Shown here piece by piece: positions 25,376 through 34,777 of a stretch of 35,899 nucleotides of DNA; within the stretch, counting starts at the first letter, position 1, and each line of letters starts with the position of its first letter. A program made the translations under genes and the position numbers. The notes below the pieces were generated by a model. That model did not search any database. It worked only from the letters and a program-made list of their open reading frames with translations, and was not told where the DNA came from. Source of the stretch: Rhizobacter sp. (GTDB lineage Bacteria > Pseudomonadota > Gammaproteobacteria > Burkholderiales > Burkholderiaceae_C); assembly GCA_025355745.1 (NCBI GenBank), contig JANXZA010000274.1, positions 1 to 35,899 of the forward strand. The letters run 5' to 3'.

Positions 25376-25921
25376 TCAGATCGGCTTGAAATGCTCGAAC
25401 GGTTCCTTGCAGGCCAGGCAACGCCAGGTCGCCTTGCAGGCGGTGGAGCCGAAGGCGGCGAGGCGTTCGGTGTTCAGGCTGCCGCAGCGCGGGCAGGCCA
25501 GCGCGGCCGCCTTCAGCCCGCGTGGAAAGAAGCGCATCGGCACTGCGGCGTCGCTGGCCGGGCCGGGCGGCACGATGCCGTAGGCCAGCAGCTTGGCGCG
25601 GCCTTCGGCGCTGATCCAGTCGGTGGTCCAGGCGGGAGCGCGGCGAAGCGTCGCGCGCGCCGGGCCGAGGCCGGCGGCGGTGAGCGCCTGAAGAATGTCG
25701 TGCTCGATCACTTCGGTCGCCGGGCAGCCGGAGTAGGTGGGGGTCAACACGATCTCGAGCACATCGTCGTGGTCGATCACGTCGCGCACGATGCCGAGTT
25801 CGCAGACCGACACGGCCGGCACCTCGGGGTCGAGCACGGTGGCGAGCACGCGCCACGCGGCATCGGTTCTCGAACTGCTCGGGTTGTTCGCCCGCGCGCC
25901 GCTGGCGGCCGTGAGCATCAC
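25376..25921 (-). CDS. paaD: Phenylacetyl-CoA epoxidase maturation protein PaaD
   Basis: This is a 181-residue protein. The DUF59/MIP18 domain (about 20-100) has LDPEVPAVSVCELGIVRDV and LTPTYSGCPATEVIEHDI, including the conserved Cys. A zinc-ribbon-like C-terminus reads CPRCGSLNTE, then TACKATWRCLACKEPFEHFKPI with four Cys. PaaD is needed for epoxidase activity, probably for metal-cluster assembly. Its ATG overlaps the paaC stop by four bases. Confidence 0.95.
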   Translation of the reverse strand: MMLTAASGARANNPSSSRTDAAWRVLATVLDPEVPAVSVCELGIVRDVIDHDDVLEIVLTPTYSGCPATEVIEHDILQALTAAGLGPARATLRRAPAWTTDWISAEGRAKLLAYGIVPPGPASDAAVPMRFFPRGLKAAALACPRCGSLNTERLAAFGSTACKATWRCLACKEPFEHFKPI

Positions 25922-26706
25922 CAGACTCCCCCGGGGTAGGCGCGTTGCAAGTGCTGCATCCCGGCCAACAGGTGCCCCATGTGCTCGCTGTGAACGCCGC
26001 GCGTGCCGGTGCTGAGGAACGCGCTGTCGGCCGGCACCGCGAGGCCGGCCTCATCGAAGACCGCCGTGATCTCGGCCCGCCAGGGCGCGCGCAGCTCGGC
26101 CCAGCGCGGACCGAGGCCGCTGGCCGCAGCCTGCGCATCGACAGCGTCGCTGTCGAACAGCTCGGCGGTGTAGATCCACAGCGCATCAAGCGCGGCGAGC
26201 ATGCGGCGGCGCGATTCGTCGGTGCCGTCCGCCAGCCGCACGACCCAGTCGGCCGCGTGCTGCTGGTGGTAGCGCACTTCCTTCAGCGCCTTGCCGGCGA
26301 TGGCCGCTACCTCGGTGTCGGTCGAGGTGTGCAGCCGGTCCCACAGCAGCTTGGCCCAGGTCGCAACGAACAGGTTGCGCAGCACGGTGAAGGCGAAGTC
26401 GCCCCCGCCCTTGGGTCCGCCCGGCAACTCGACCAACGTCAGATTGAAGTAGTCGCGCTCGTCGCGCAGGAAGGCGAGCTGGTCTTCGTCATGGCCGCGG
26501 CCTTCGAGTTCGCCGGCGCGTGTGAGCAGCGCGCGCGACTGGCCGACGAGGTCAAGCGCCACGTTGGTCAGAGCGATGTCTTCTTCGAGCACCGGTGCAT
26601 GGCCGCACCATTCGCCCAGGCGCTGCGCCAGGATCAGGCAGGTGTCGCCCAGGCGCAGCAGGTATTGAACCGAAGGGTCGCGCCGGAGTTGGATCGATGC
26701 CGTCAT
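25918..26706 (-). CDS. paaC: Phenylacetyl-CoA epoxidase structural subunit PaaC
   Basis: This is a 262-residue ferritin-like subunit that forms the heterodimer core with PaaA. Recognised segments are LLRLGDTCLILAQRLGEWCGHAPVLEEDIALTNVALD, RDERDYFN and EVRYHQQHAADWVVRLADG near the middle, and HSEHMGHLLAGMQ near the C-terminus. ATG 26706 (MTASIQLRR) has GGGAAAG upstream; ATG 26721 would add five residues. It is 19 bp after paaB and overlaps paaD. Confidence 0.96.
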   Translation of the reverse strand: MTASIQLRRDPSVQYLLRLGDTCLILAQRLGEWCGHAPVLEEDIALTNVALDLVGQSRALLTRAGELEGRGHDEDQLAFLRDERDYFNLTLVELPGGPKGGGDFAFTVLRNLFVATWAKLLWDRLHTSTDTEVAAIAGKALKEVRYHQQHAADWVVRLADGTDESRRRMLAALDALWIYTAELFDSDAVDAQAAASGLGPRWAELRAPWRAEITAVFDEAGLAVPADSAFLSTGTRGVHSEHMGHLLAGMQHLQRAYPGGVW

Positions 26707-26725
26707 GTCACGCTTTCCCATCCGT

Positions 26726-27016
26726 TCACATGTGATCGACCGACTTCGGCAGCTCGTAGAAGGTCGGGTGCCGGTACACCTTGTCTTCCATCGGGTCGAA
26801 GTACATGCCCTTGTCGGCCGGGTCGCTGGCGACGATCTGGTCGCTGCGCACGACCCACACGCTGACCCCCTCCTGGCGCCGCGTGTACACATCGCGCGCC
26901 ATCTGGATCGCAAGCTTCGCGTCGGTCGCATGCAGGCTGCCGCAGTGCTTGTGGTCCAGGCCGGCCTTGCTGCGGACGAACACTTCCCAGAGGGGCCATT
27001 CTTGTTGGGTGGTCAT
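26726..27016 (-). CDS. paaB: Phenylacetyl-CoA epoxidase subunit PaaB
   Basis: This is a 96-residue subunit that bridges PaaAC dimers. It has the family pattern WPLWEVFVRSKAGLDHKHCGSLHA, MARDVYTRRQEGVSVWVV and ADKGMYFDPMEDKVYRHPTFY. The length equals that of E. coli PaaB (95). It is separated from paaA by 181 bp, an unusually wide gap for these two genes, filled with the duplicated palindrome at 27034-27189. Confidence 0.97.
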   Translation of the reverse strand: MTTQQEWPLWEVFVRSKAGLDHKHCGSLHATDAKLAIQMARDVYTRRQEGVSVWVVRSDQIVASDPADKGMYFDPMEDKVYRHPTFYELPKSVDHM

Positions 27017-27033
27017 CGAGATGTCCTTTAAAA

Positions 27034-27189
27034 AGCCAATACTTCACCGCAGAGGAACGGAGTTTGCGGAGTTGCGCGGAGGAGAGCCAATACTTCACCG
27101 CAGAGGAACGGAGTTTGCGGAGTTGCGCAGAGTCAATCCCAATTTCTTACTCTGCGCGAACTCCGTCAACTCCGTCACTCTGCGGTGAA
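27034..27189. repeat. Duplicated palindromic repeat, CACCGCAGAG family, copies 4a/4b, between paaA and paaB
   Basis: A 44-base block starting AGCCAATACTTCACCGCAGA occurs at 27034-27077 and again, identical, at 27085-27128 (period 51). The second copy pairs with a right half: TTCACCGCAGAG (27094-27105) with CTCTGCGGTGAA (27178-27189), and GCGCAGAGT (27125-27133) with ACTCTGCGC (27149-27157). The result is a 96-base imperfect hairpin with a spare left arm. Only 8 bases separate the right arm from the paaA stop, and 17 bases separate the left copy from the paaB start. Confidence 0.93.
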
Positions 27190-27197
27190 TGAATTCA

Positions 27198-28202
27198 CTA
27201 CGCCGCAAGCTCGCGCCGACCTTGTTTCGCCGCGTGCGCCAGCGCTGCATCGCGCACCCACGCCCCGTCATCCCAGGCCTTCACCCGCGCCGCCAGACGC
27301 TCGCGGTTGCACGGCCCGTCGCCGGCGATCACGCGCTTGAATTCGCTCCAGTCGATGGTGCCGAAGTCGTGCGCCTGGCGCGCCTCGTTCCACTTCAGGT
27401 CGGGGTCGGGCAAGGTCACGCCGAGCAGCTTCGCCTGATCGACGGTGGCATCGATGAATTTCTGGCGCAGGGTGTCGTTGCTGATGCGCTTGATGCCCCA
27501 GCGCATCGACTGCGCCGAGTTCGGCGACTCTTCGTCGGGCGGGCCGAACATCATGATCGACGGCCACCACCAGCGGTTCACCGCGTCCTGCACCATCGCC
27601 TTTTGCGCGTCGGTGCCCTGCGTCATCATCGTCAGCAGCGCCTCGAAACCTTGGCGCTGGTGGAAGCTTTCCTCGCGGCAGATGCGGATCATCGCGCGTG
27701 CATACGGCGCGTACGAACAGCGGCAGATCGGCACCTGGTTCATGATCGCCGCGCCGTCGACGAGCCAGCCGACGGTGCCCATGTCGGCCCAGGTCAGCGT
27801 CGGGTAGTTGAAGATCGAGCTGTACTTGGCGCGGCCGCTGTGCAGCGCGTCGAAGAGCTGGTCGCGGCTCGTGCCTAACGTTTCGGCTGCGGCGTACAGG
27901 TACAGGCCGTGGCCGCCTTCGTCTTGCACCTTGGCGAGCAGGATCGCCTTGCGCTTGAGCGTCGGCGCGCGGCTGATCCAGTTGCCTTCGGGCAGCATGC
28001 CGACGATCTCGGAGTGGGCGTGCTGGCTGATCTGGCGCACCAGCGTCTTGCGGTAGTGCTCGGGCATCCAGTCTTTCGCCTCGATGAAATCGCCGGCGTC
28101 GATGCGCGCGTCGAAGCGCTCCTCGAGCTGCATTTCCTCGGCCGAGCGGACCGGCTTGCGGGCCTCGTCTTTGCCCATCGTGTCCATGGCTTGGGTGTAC
28201 AT
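27198..28202 (-). CDS. paaA: Ring 1,2-phenylacetyl-CoA epoxidase catalytic subunit PaaA
   Basis: This is a 334-residue diiron oxygenase subunit that makes the 1,2-epoxide of phenylacetyl-CoA. Two ExxH iron-ligand motifs are seen: [16 protein letters not shown] (about residue 94) and [15 protein letters not shown] (about residue 177). [17 protein letters not shown] and [15 protein letters not shown] are strongly conserved family blocks. The start ATG 28202 gives [10 protein letters not shown]; a later ATG is possible at residue 6 or 9. It follows paaK by 22 bp. Confidence 0.97.
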   Translation of the reverse strand: MYTQAMDTMGKDEARKPVRSAEEMQLEERFDARIDAGDFIEAKDWMPEHYRKTLVRQISQHAHSEIVGMLPEGNWISRAPTLKRKAILLAKVQDEGGHGLYLYAAAETLGTSRDQLFDALHSGRAKYSSIFNYPTLTWADMGTVGWLVDGAAIMNQVPICRCSYAPYARAMIRICREESFHQRQGFEALLTMMTQGTDAQKAMVQDAVNRWWWPSIMMFGPPDEESPNSAQSMRWGIKRISNDTLRQKFIDATVDQAKLLGVTLPDPDLKWNEARQAHDFGTIDWSEFKRVIAGDGPCNRERLAARVKAWDDGAWVRDAALAHAAKQGRRELAA

Positions 28203-28224
28203 GCTTGGTGCTCCTGCTTGTTTG

Positions 28225-29535
28225 CTAGAGGTGTCGCGTGTCGATCACGCGGCGTGCCTTGCCGGTGAGCGTGCGTTGAATCGAATCGGGCGTCAGCACC
28301 TTGACCGTCGTCGTGATGCCCACCAGTGTCTTGATCCGGTGCTGCACCCAGCGGGCGATCTCACCCACGTCGCCTTGCGTGCCGGGTTGCAGCTCGCAGT
28401 GCACTTCGACTTCATCGAGCAAGCCGTCACGGCGCACAAGCACCTGGTACTGGCCCGACAACTTGTCATGCGCAAGCACGATCTCCTCGATCTGGGTCGG
28501 GAACACGTTCACGCCGCGGATGATCAGCATGTCGTCGCTGCGCCCCACGATCTTGCCCATGCGGCGGAAGGCGCGCGAGGTCGGCGCCAGCAGCCGCGTC
28601 AGGTCGCGCGTGCGGTAGCGGATGATCGGCAGCGCTTCCTTCGTCAGCGAGGTGAAGACCAGTTCGCCCTCGCTGCCGTCGGGCAGGACTTCGCCCGTGT
28701 CGGGGTTGATGATCTCGGGGTAGAAATGGTCTTCCCAGACCACCGGCCCGTCCTTGCTTTCAATGCACTCGCTGGCCACGCCCGGGCCCATCACTTCGCT
28801 CAGGCCGTAGATGTCGACCGCGTCGATGCCGGCCTTGGCCTCGATGTCGCGGCGCATCGCCTCGGTCCAGGGCTCGGCGCCGAAGATGCCGATCTTCAAC
28901 GACGTGTCACGCGCATCGAGGCCCTGGCGCGCGAACTCTTCGATGATCACCTGCATGTAGCTCGGCGTGACCATGATGATTTTCGGCCCCAGGTCGCAGA
29001 TCAGTTGCACCTGCTTTTCGGTCTGCCCACCCGACATGGGGATGACGGTGCAGCCGAGCTTCTCGGCGCCGTAGTGCGCGCCCAGGCCGCCGGTGAACAG
29101 GCCGTAGCCGTAGGCGATCTGGATGATGTCGCCGGCGCGACCACCGGCCGCGCGGATCGAGCGCGCCACCAGGTCGGCCCAGGTCGCGATGTCGTTCTTC
29201 GTGTAGCCCACCACCGTCGGCTTGCCGGTCGTGCCCGACGACGCGTGCAGCCTGACGACCTGCTCGCGCGGTACCGCGAACAGGCCGAACGGGTAGTGGT
29301 CGCGCAGGTCTTTCTTGACCGTGAACGGGAACTCCGCCAGGTCGGCGAGCTGCCTGCAATCGCCGGGGTGAACGCCCTTCGCGTCGAAGGCCTGGCGGTA
29401 GTGCGGCACACGATCGTAGGCGCGCTGCAAGGTCGAGCGCAGGCGCTGCAATTGCAGCGCGGTGATCTCGTCGCGGCTGGCGGTCTCGATCGGCTCAAGA
29501 TCATCCGGCGCGGGGGAAAGAGGGTGGGCTGGCAT
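28225..29535 (-). CDS. paaK: Phenylacetate-CoA ligase
   Basis: This is a 436-residue adenylate-forming enzyme that activates phenylacetate with ATP and CoA. The phosphate loop is [16 protein letters not shown]. Other marks are GAYGLG-like [66 protein letters not shown] and the C-terminal Lys in [11 protein letters not shown]. Length matches E. coli PaaK (437). It lies between paaI and paaA, same strand, with short gaps of 26 and 22 bp. Confidence 0.97.
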   Translation of the reverse strand: MPAHPLSPAPDDLEPIETASRDEITALQLQRLRSTLQRAYDRVPHYRQAFDAKGVHPGDCRQLADLAEFPFTVKKDLRDHYPFGLFAVPREQVVRLHASSGTTGKPTVVGYTKNDIATWADLVARSIRAAGGRAGDIIQIAYGYGLFTGGLGAHYGAEKLGCTVIPMSGGQTEKQVQLICDLGPKIIMVTPSYMQVIIEEFARQGLDARDTSLKIGIFGAEPWTEAMRRDIEAKAGIDAVDIYGLSEVMGPGVASECIESKDGPVVWEDHFYPEIINPDTGEVLPDGSEGELVFTSLTKEALPIIRYRTRDLTRLLAPTSRAFRRMGKIVGRSDDMLIIRGVNVFPTQIEEIVLAHDKLSGQYQVLVRRDGLLDEVEVHCELQPGTQGDVGEIARWVQHRIKTLVGITTTVKVLTPDSIQRTLTGKARRVIDTRHL

Positions 29536-29561
29536 GGTGTCGATTCCCGGCGAGCGGTGCT

Positions 29562-30062
29562 TCAGCCGACCACGGCCGGCTTGCCGCGCAGCGTGTACGA
29601 GCGGCCGCGAAACACCGCGACGCGTTCGCCGCGCTGGTTCGTCACCTCGGTGTCGTAGACGCCGGTGCGGCCGGCCTTCGAGACTTCGACGCAGCGCGCG
29701 GTGAGCACATCGCCGGCGCGGCCGGGCGCGAGCAGTTCGATCGCGAAGCCGGACGCCACCGTCAACTCGTTGTGCGAGTTGCAGGCGAAGGCGAAGGTCG
29801 AATCGGCGAGCGTGGCGATCAGGCCGCCGTGGCAGATGTCGTGGCCGTTCAGCATGTCGTCGCGCACCGTCATCGTCATCGATGCCTGGCCGGGCGAGAC
29901 GGCGGTGACCTGCATGCCCATGCCGCGCGAGACGCGGTCGTTGGCCAGCATGCCGTCGCGCACGAACTCGGCGGTTTGCTGGGCTGAGCGGGTGCCGCGC
30001 GTGTCACTCGTGTCGGATAGCGAAACCATGCCGCTCATGTCAGTCGTTAGCGTATCAGCCAT
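29562..30062 (-). CDS. paaI: Hydroxyphenylacetyl-CoA thioesterase PaaI
   Basis: This is a 166-residue hotdog-fold thioesterase. The family site is NGHDICHGGLIATLADSTFAFACN, with the catalytic Asp. It is thought to free CoA trapped as dead-end ring-hydroxylated or epoxidised CoA esters. ATG 30062 overlaps the paaH stop by eight bases (ATGGCTGA). Internal ATG codons (MSGMVSLSDT) are possible starts, since the first 25 residues are not part of the hotdog domain. Confidence 0.94.
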   Translation of the reverse strand: MADTLTTDMSGMVSLSDTSDTRGTRSAQQTAEFVRDGMLANDRVSRGMGMQVTAVSPGQASMTMTVRDDMLNGHDICHGGLIATLADSTFAFACNSHNELTVASGFAIELLAPGRAGDVLTARCVEVSKAGRTGVYDTEVTNQRGERVAVFRGRSYTLRGKPAVVG

Positions 30063-31587
30063 GGAAGCGCGCATTGTCGAAGCGGGCCCGCGACAAGGCC
30101 GGCGCGCGCCGGTAGCGCACCTCGCCGTAGTGCGCCTGCAGGTTCGCCAGCACGCCGCTGACGCGCGCCGCGCCGAGGGCGTCGGCCCAGGCCAGCGGGC
30201 CGATCGGATAGGCGGTGCCGAGCAGCATCGCGGTGTCGATGTCGCGCGCGGTGGTGCCTGTCCAGGTCATCACGTCGGCGGCTTCGTTGGCCAGGCAGCA
30301 GACGGTGCGCATCAGCGCCAGGCCGGCGACGTCGGCGAGTTCGATCAACGCGATGTTCGCCGCCGCCAGCACGCCGGCCAGTGCGGGCAGATGCGCTGCG
30401 CCCGCTAGGTTGGCGGCGGCGCCGAGGTGGGTGGTGGTGGCGTAGTCGCGGGCCAGGTCGAGCAGCAACAGGGGCGCGCCATCGTTGGCGGCGCCACGTT
30501 CGGCGGCGGTGCGGCCGTCGGTCAGCGCGATGTGGGTGTCGCCCATGACAAAGGTGTCGTCGGGCAGGCCTTCGCGCGCGGCGACGTGAATGCCGGCGGC
30601 TTGCAGGCGCTGCAGCAACGGCAGCAGCGGGCCGGGGTGGGACGCGAAATGCAGCGTCGGCAGCGTGTGCGGTGAGGCCGCAACCGCGACGGTCGGCACC
30701 GAACGCGGCGCGGCGTCCTTGCCGTGGTCATAGAACCCGCGCCCGGTCTTGCGCCCGAAGCGCCCGCTGCGCACCAGCTCCTGCTGGATCACGTGCGGTG
30801 CATAACGCGGGTCGTAAGCGGTAGCCTGGAACACCGATTCGGTGACCGACAGGTTCACGTCCAGGCCGATCAGATCCATCAGCTCGAATGGGCCGAGAGC
30901 GAAGCCGCCGGCCTCGACCATCAGCTTGTCGATGGCGGCGGCCGGCGCCAGGCCTTCAGCCAGCAGCCGCAGCCCTTCTGCGTAATACGGCCGGGCGACG
31001 CGGTTGACGATGAAGCCCGGCGTGTTCGGCGCGTCCACCGAGGTCTTGCCCCAGGCTTTCGACAGCGCGTGCATCGCGGGCACCAGCGCCTGGTCGGTCT
31101 CGACGCCGCGGATGATTTCGACCAGCTTCATCCGCGTCGCCGGGTTGAAGAAGTGCCAGCCGATCAGCCGCTGCGGATGTTGCAGGCCCTGAGCCACGGC
31201 GGTGATCGAGATCGAAGAGGTGTTGGTGGCCAGCACCGCGTCGGACGCCAGCAGCTTTTCGAGGGCGCGGAACAGGCCCTGCTTGACATCGAGCCGCTCG
31301 ACGATGGCCTCGACCACCAGGCCGCAGCCACCCAGCGCGTCGAGCGTGTCGGCCGCCGAGATGCGCGCCAGCACGGTTGCGCGCTCGTCGGCTTGCAGCT
31401 TGCCGCGCTTGACTGCGCCGTCGAGGTCGGCCGCGATGCGCCCGAGCGCGGCGGCTGCGGCGCCGGCCTGCGCGTCGTGCAGGCGCACCGCATGGCCGGA
31501 CTGCGCGGCGAGCTGCGCGATCCCCGCGCCCATGCTGCCGGCGCCGATGACGGCGACGGCGGTGCTGCGATTCAGGAGATACGCCAT
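30055..31587 (-). CDS. paaH: 3-hydroxyadipyl-CoA dehydrogenase PaaH
   Basis: This is a 510-residue 3-hydroxyacyl-CoA dehydrogenase. The NAD site is VAVIGAGSMGAGIAQLAAQSGH. Catalytic and family parts are NTSSISITAVAQGLQHPQRLIGWHFFNP (catalytic His in WHFFNP), NTPGFIVNRVARPYYAE and GPFELMDLIGLDVN, then FGRKTGRGFYDH. The C-terminal third repeats a second 3HCDH C-domain (LADVAGLALMRTVCCLANEAADV), as in long PaaH proteins. ATG 31587 (MAYLLNRS) is chosen over a GTG at 31614. It is the first gene of the visible paa cluster, behind a possible TetR operator. Confidence 0.94.
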   Translation of the reverse strand: MAYLLNRSTAVAVIGAGSMGAGIAQLAAQSGHAVRLHDAQAGAAAAALGRIAADLDGAVKRGKLQADERATVLARISAADTLDALGGCGLVVEAIVERLDVKQGLFRALEKLLASDAVLATNTSSISITAVAQGLQHPQRLIGWHFFNPATRMKLVEIIRGVETDQALVPAMHALSKAWGKTSVDAPNTPGFIVNRVARPYYAEGLRLLAEGLAPAAAIDKLMVEAGGFALGPFELMDLIGLDVNLSVTESVFQATAYDPRYAPHVIQQELVRSGRFGRKTGRGFYDHGKDAAPRSVPTVAVAASPHTLPTLHFASHPGPLLPLLQRLQAAGIHVAAREGLPDDTFVMGDTHIALTDGRTAAERGAANDGAPLLLLDLARDYATTTHLGAAANLAGAAHLPALAGVLAAANIALIELADVAGLALMRTVCCLANEAADVMTWTGTTARDIDTAMLLGTAYPIGPLAWADALGAARVSGVLANLQAHYGEVRYRRAPALSRARFDNARFHG

Positions 31588-31638
31588 GGGGAAGGCTTGT
31601 TCATGCGGAAGCACTGGACAGTGTCAAAAACATATTCG

Positions 31639-31652
31639 ACCGAACGGTCGGT
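31639..31652. promoter_or_regulatory. Possible PaaR (TetR-type) operator
   Basis: ACCGAACGGTCGGT is palindromic at 12 of 14 positions and lies in the AT-rich gap between paaH and pobA. TetR-type PaaR regulators of Burkholderiales paa genes bind sequences of this ACCGACCG/CGGTCGGT kind; this is from memory of the family. It overlaps the expected transcription start of the paaH promoter, as a repressor site would. No regulator gene is in the window. Confidence 0.6.
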
Positions 31653-31654
31653 AA

Positions 31655-31683
31655 ATAATACGATGGGGCCGGGACGGGCGCAA
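31655..31683 (-). promoter_or_regulatory. Possible sigma-70 promoter for the paa cluster
   Basis: On the minus strand TTGCGC (31683-31678) and TATTAT (31660-31655) are 17 bases apart. The -10 is good, the -35 only matches at TTG. Transcription would start near 31648, inside the palindrome at 31639-31652, about 60 bases before paaH. Confidence 0.4.
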
Positions 31684-31703
31684 GGCATCGAGCCTGAGGT
31701 TAA

Positions 31704-33017
<1,314 letters not shown>

Positions 33018-33083
33018 AGCCGGCTCGGTCGGGGCCGACAATGCGCTGCCGCGCTTCCACTGCGCACCCCGGCGCACCCCCGC

Positions 33084-34238
33084 ATGCCTCTGATGACGAC
33101 CCTCGACGACCCCCGCCACGACCGCGAGATCGGCGCTCGCGACGTCACTCTGGACACGACCCGCATCGACGACGTGCGCATCGGCGCGGTTCGGCCGCTG
33201 ATCACGCCCGCGTTGCTGCAGGAACGCCTGCCGGTCGGTGACGCCACGCTGGCATTGGTCGAGACCAGCCGCGCGGCCATCGCCAACGTGCTGCACGGCC
33301 GGGGTGCGGGCAGCGACCGGCTGATCGTCGTCGTCGGCCCGTGTTCGATCCACGACCATGACGAGGCGATCGAGTACGGCCGGCGCCTGAAGCCGCTGGC
33401 CGACGAACTGCACGCCGACCTGCTGGTGGTGATGCGCACCTACTTCGAGAAGCCGCGCACGACGGTGGGCTGGAAGGGCTACATCAACGACCCGCACCTG
33501 GACGGCAGCTTCGCCATCAACGAAGGGCTGGAGCGCGCGCGCCGCCTGCTGCTCGAACTGACCGCGCTCGGCCTGCCGACCGGCACCGAGTTCCTGGATC
33601 TGCTGAGCCCGCAGTACATCGCCGACCTGATCGCCTGGGGCGCGATCGGCGCACGCACCACCGAAAGCCAGAGCCACCGCCAGCTCGCCTCGGGCCTGAG
33701 CTGCCCGGTCGGCTTCAAGAACGGCACCGACGGCGGCGTTCAGGTGGCCGCCGACGCGGTGCTCGCGGCAGGCGCCGCGCATGCGTTCATGGGCATGACG
33801 AAGATGGGCATGGCGGCCATCTTCGAGACCCGCGGGAATGCTGACTGCCACGTCATCCTGCGCGGCGGCAAGCTGCCTAACTTCGAGACTGAGCGGGTGG
33901 CAGCCGCCTGCGACACCTTGCGTGCCAGTGGCTTGCGCGAACAGGTGATGATCGATGTGTCGCATGGCAACGCGCTGGTCGGCGGCAGCAAGCAGCACGC
34001 ACGGCAGATCGACGTCGCGCACGACGTGGCCGCGCAGGTCGCCGCCGGCGAGCGCCGCATCACCGGCGTGATGATCGAGAGCCACCTCGAAGAAGGTCGT
34101 CAGGACCTGCAGCCGGGGGTGATGCGCAAGCGCGGCGTGTCGATCACCGACGCCTGCATCAGCTTCGCGCAGACCGTGCCGGTGCTGCACGCGCTCGCCG
34201 CCGCCGTCCGGGCGCGACGCGTTCAGGCTGCAGGCTGA
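33084..34238 (+). CDS. aroG: 3-deoxy-7-phosphoheptulonate synthase, class I (AroF/G/H type)
   Basis: This is a 384-residue enzyme joining PEP and erythrose-4-phosphate at the start of the shikimate pathway. Motifs are VVVGPCSIHDHDEAIEY (metal Cys), MRTYFEKPRTTVGWKGYINDP, ARTTESQSHRQLASGLSCPVGFKNGTDG, MIDVSHGNA (metal His) and the final GVSITDACISF. ATG 33084 or 33093 are both possible. Which amino acid inhibits it (Phe, Tyr or Trp) cannot be read safely, so the symbol is by type only. It starts 66 bp after pobA. Confidence 0.93.
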   Translation: MPLMTTLDDPRHDREIGARDVTLDTTRIDDVRIGAVRPLITPALLQERLPVGDATLALVETSRAAIANVLHGRGAGSDRLIVVVGPCSIHDHDEAIEYGRRLKPLADELHADLLVVMRTYFEKPRTTVGWKGYINDPHLDGSFAINEGLERARRLLLELTALGLPTGTEFLDLLSPQYIADLIAWGAIGARTTESQSHRQLASGLSCPVGFKNGTDGGVQVAADAVLAAGAAHAFMGMTKMGMAAIFETRGNADCHVILRGGKLPNFETERVAAACDTLRASGLREQVMIDVSHGNALVGGSKQHARQIDVAHDVAAQVAAGERRITGVMIESHLEEGRQDLQPGVMRKRGVSITDACISFAQTVPVLHALAAAVRARRVQAAG

Positions 34239-34614
34239 CCCGCCGGGATTTACTCCCTCGCCCCTCTGGTGAGGTTGGGGAGAGGGGCTCCGGCGCCACC
34301 GAAACATCCAGCGCCGGGCACGCCCAACCCGCCATCTCGGCGAGCCGCCGCACGACCCACTCGGCTTGCGCCGCATCGACGCCCGATCCCGCGCTCAGCA
34401 AGCCCGCATGACAACGCTGCAGCACCTCGAACTCCGACAGGCCGAGGTCATGGTGCTGGCCCCGCGCGTACTCCTCGAGGTGGTTTGCCAGGTCTTCGCA
34501 GAGTTCGTAGCGGGCGGTGATGAAGGCCCGCGTCGCGCTCGGCTTCGAGCGCCCTGGCGCGATGAACAGCGCCATGAACGAGTCCGGAATTTCAAGCTGG
34601 TTGTGGTCGTACAT
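34159..34614 (-). CDS. Small conserved Burkholderiales protein with an aberrant C-terminal extension
   Basis: This is a 151-residue reading. The first 100 or so residues (MYDHNQLEIPDSFMALFIAPG, RAFITARYELCEDLANHLEEYA, GLSEFEVLQRCHAGLLSAG, AEWVVRRLAEMAGW) resemble a short family found in Burkholderiales, sometimes labelled ATPase with chaperone activity; no ATPase motif is visible and the function is unknown. Such proteins normally end soon after the MAGW-like segment. Here the frame runs on through a palindromic element (EPLSPTSPEGRGSK) and then Arg/Ala-rich out-of-character sequence antisense to the last 80 bases of the DAHP synthase gene. The true stop has probably been lost. Start ATG 34614; a GTG at 34635 is possible. 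Confidence 0.68.
   Translation of the reverse strand: MYDHNQLEIPDSFMALFIAPGRSKPSATRAFITARYELCEDLANHLEEYARGQHHDLGLSEFEVLQRCHAGLLSAGSGVDAAQAEWVVRRLAEMAGWACPALDVSVAPEPLSPTSPEGRGSKSRRVSLQPERVAPGRRRRARAAPARSARS
34260..34288. repeat. Short palindromic repeat (GCCCCTCT...AGAGGGGC)
   Basis: GCCCCTCT (34260-34267) and AGAGGGGC (34281-34288) are perfect inverted arms around a 13-base loop. The loop carries GGTTGGGG, as in the widely scattered CCCTCTCCCCAACCC-type intergenic repeats. It starts 22 bases after the DAHP synthase stop and could be its terminator, but it lies inside the open frame of the small protein gene on the other strand. Confidence 0.75.
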
Positions 34615-34777
34615 GAGGGTGCCGGCGGGTTGCACCGACTGTAAGCGGCCAGTCTGCCAGGAGCCCGTTGCGGGGCTGAAATCGGTCCGGTGCGCGGCGA
34701 TTTGAAGGCAATTCCACGGATCACTTCGCGGTGTTCCGATCTATCCTCATTCCATTTGGTCGCAGGGTGGGCAGTTG

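Noticed and set aside
24065-25939. Long open frame (624 codons) on the plus strand across paaE and paaD
   Set aside because: Antisense shadow; it runs through the palindrome at 24102 and has no recognisable domain.
27034-27128. Possible CRISPR-like repeat-spacer pattern (44-base repeat, period 51)
   Set aside because: Only two copies, spacers of seven bases, and the copies belong to a dispersed palindrome family.
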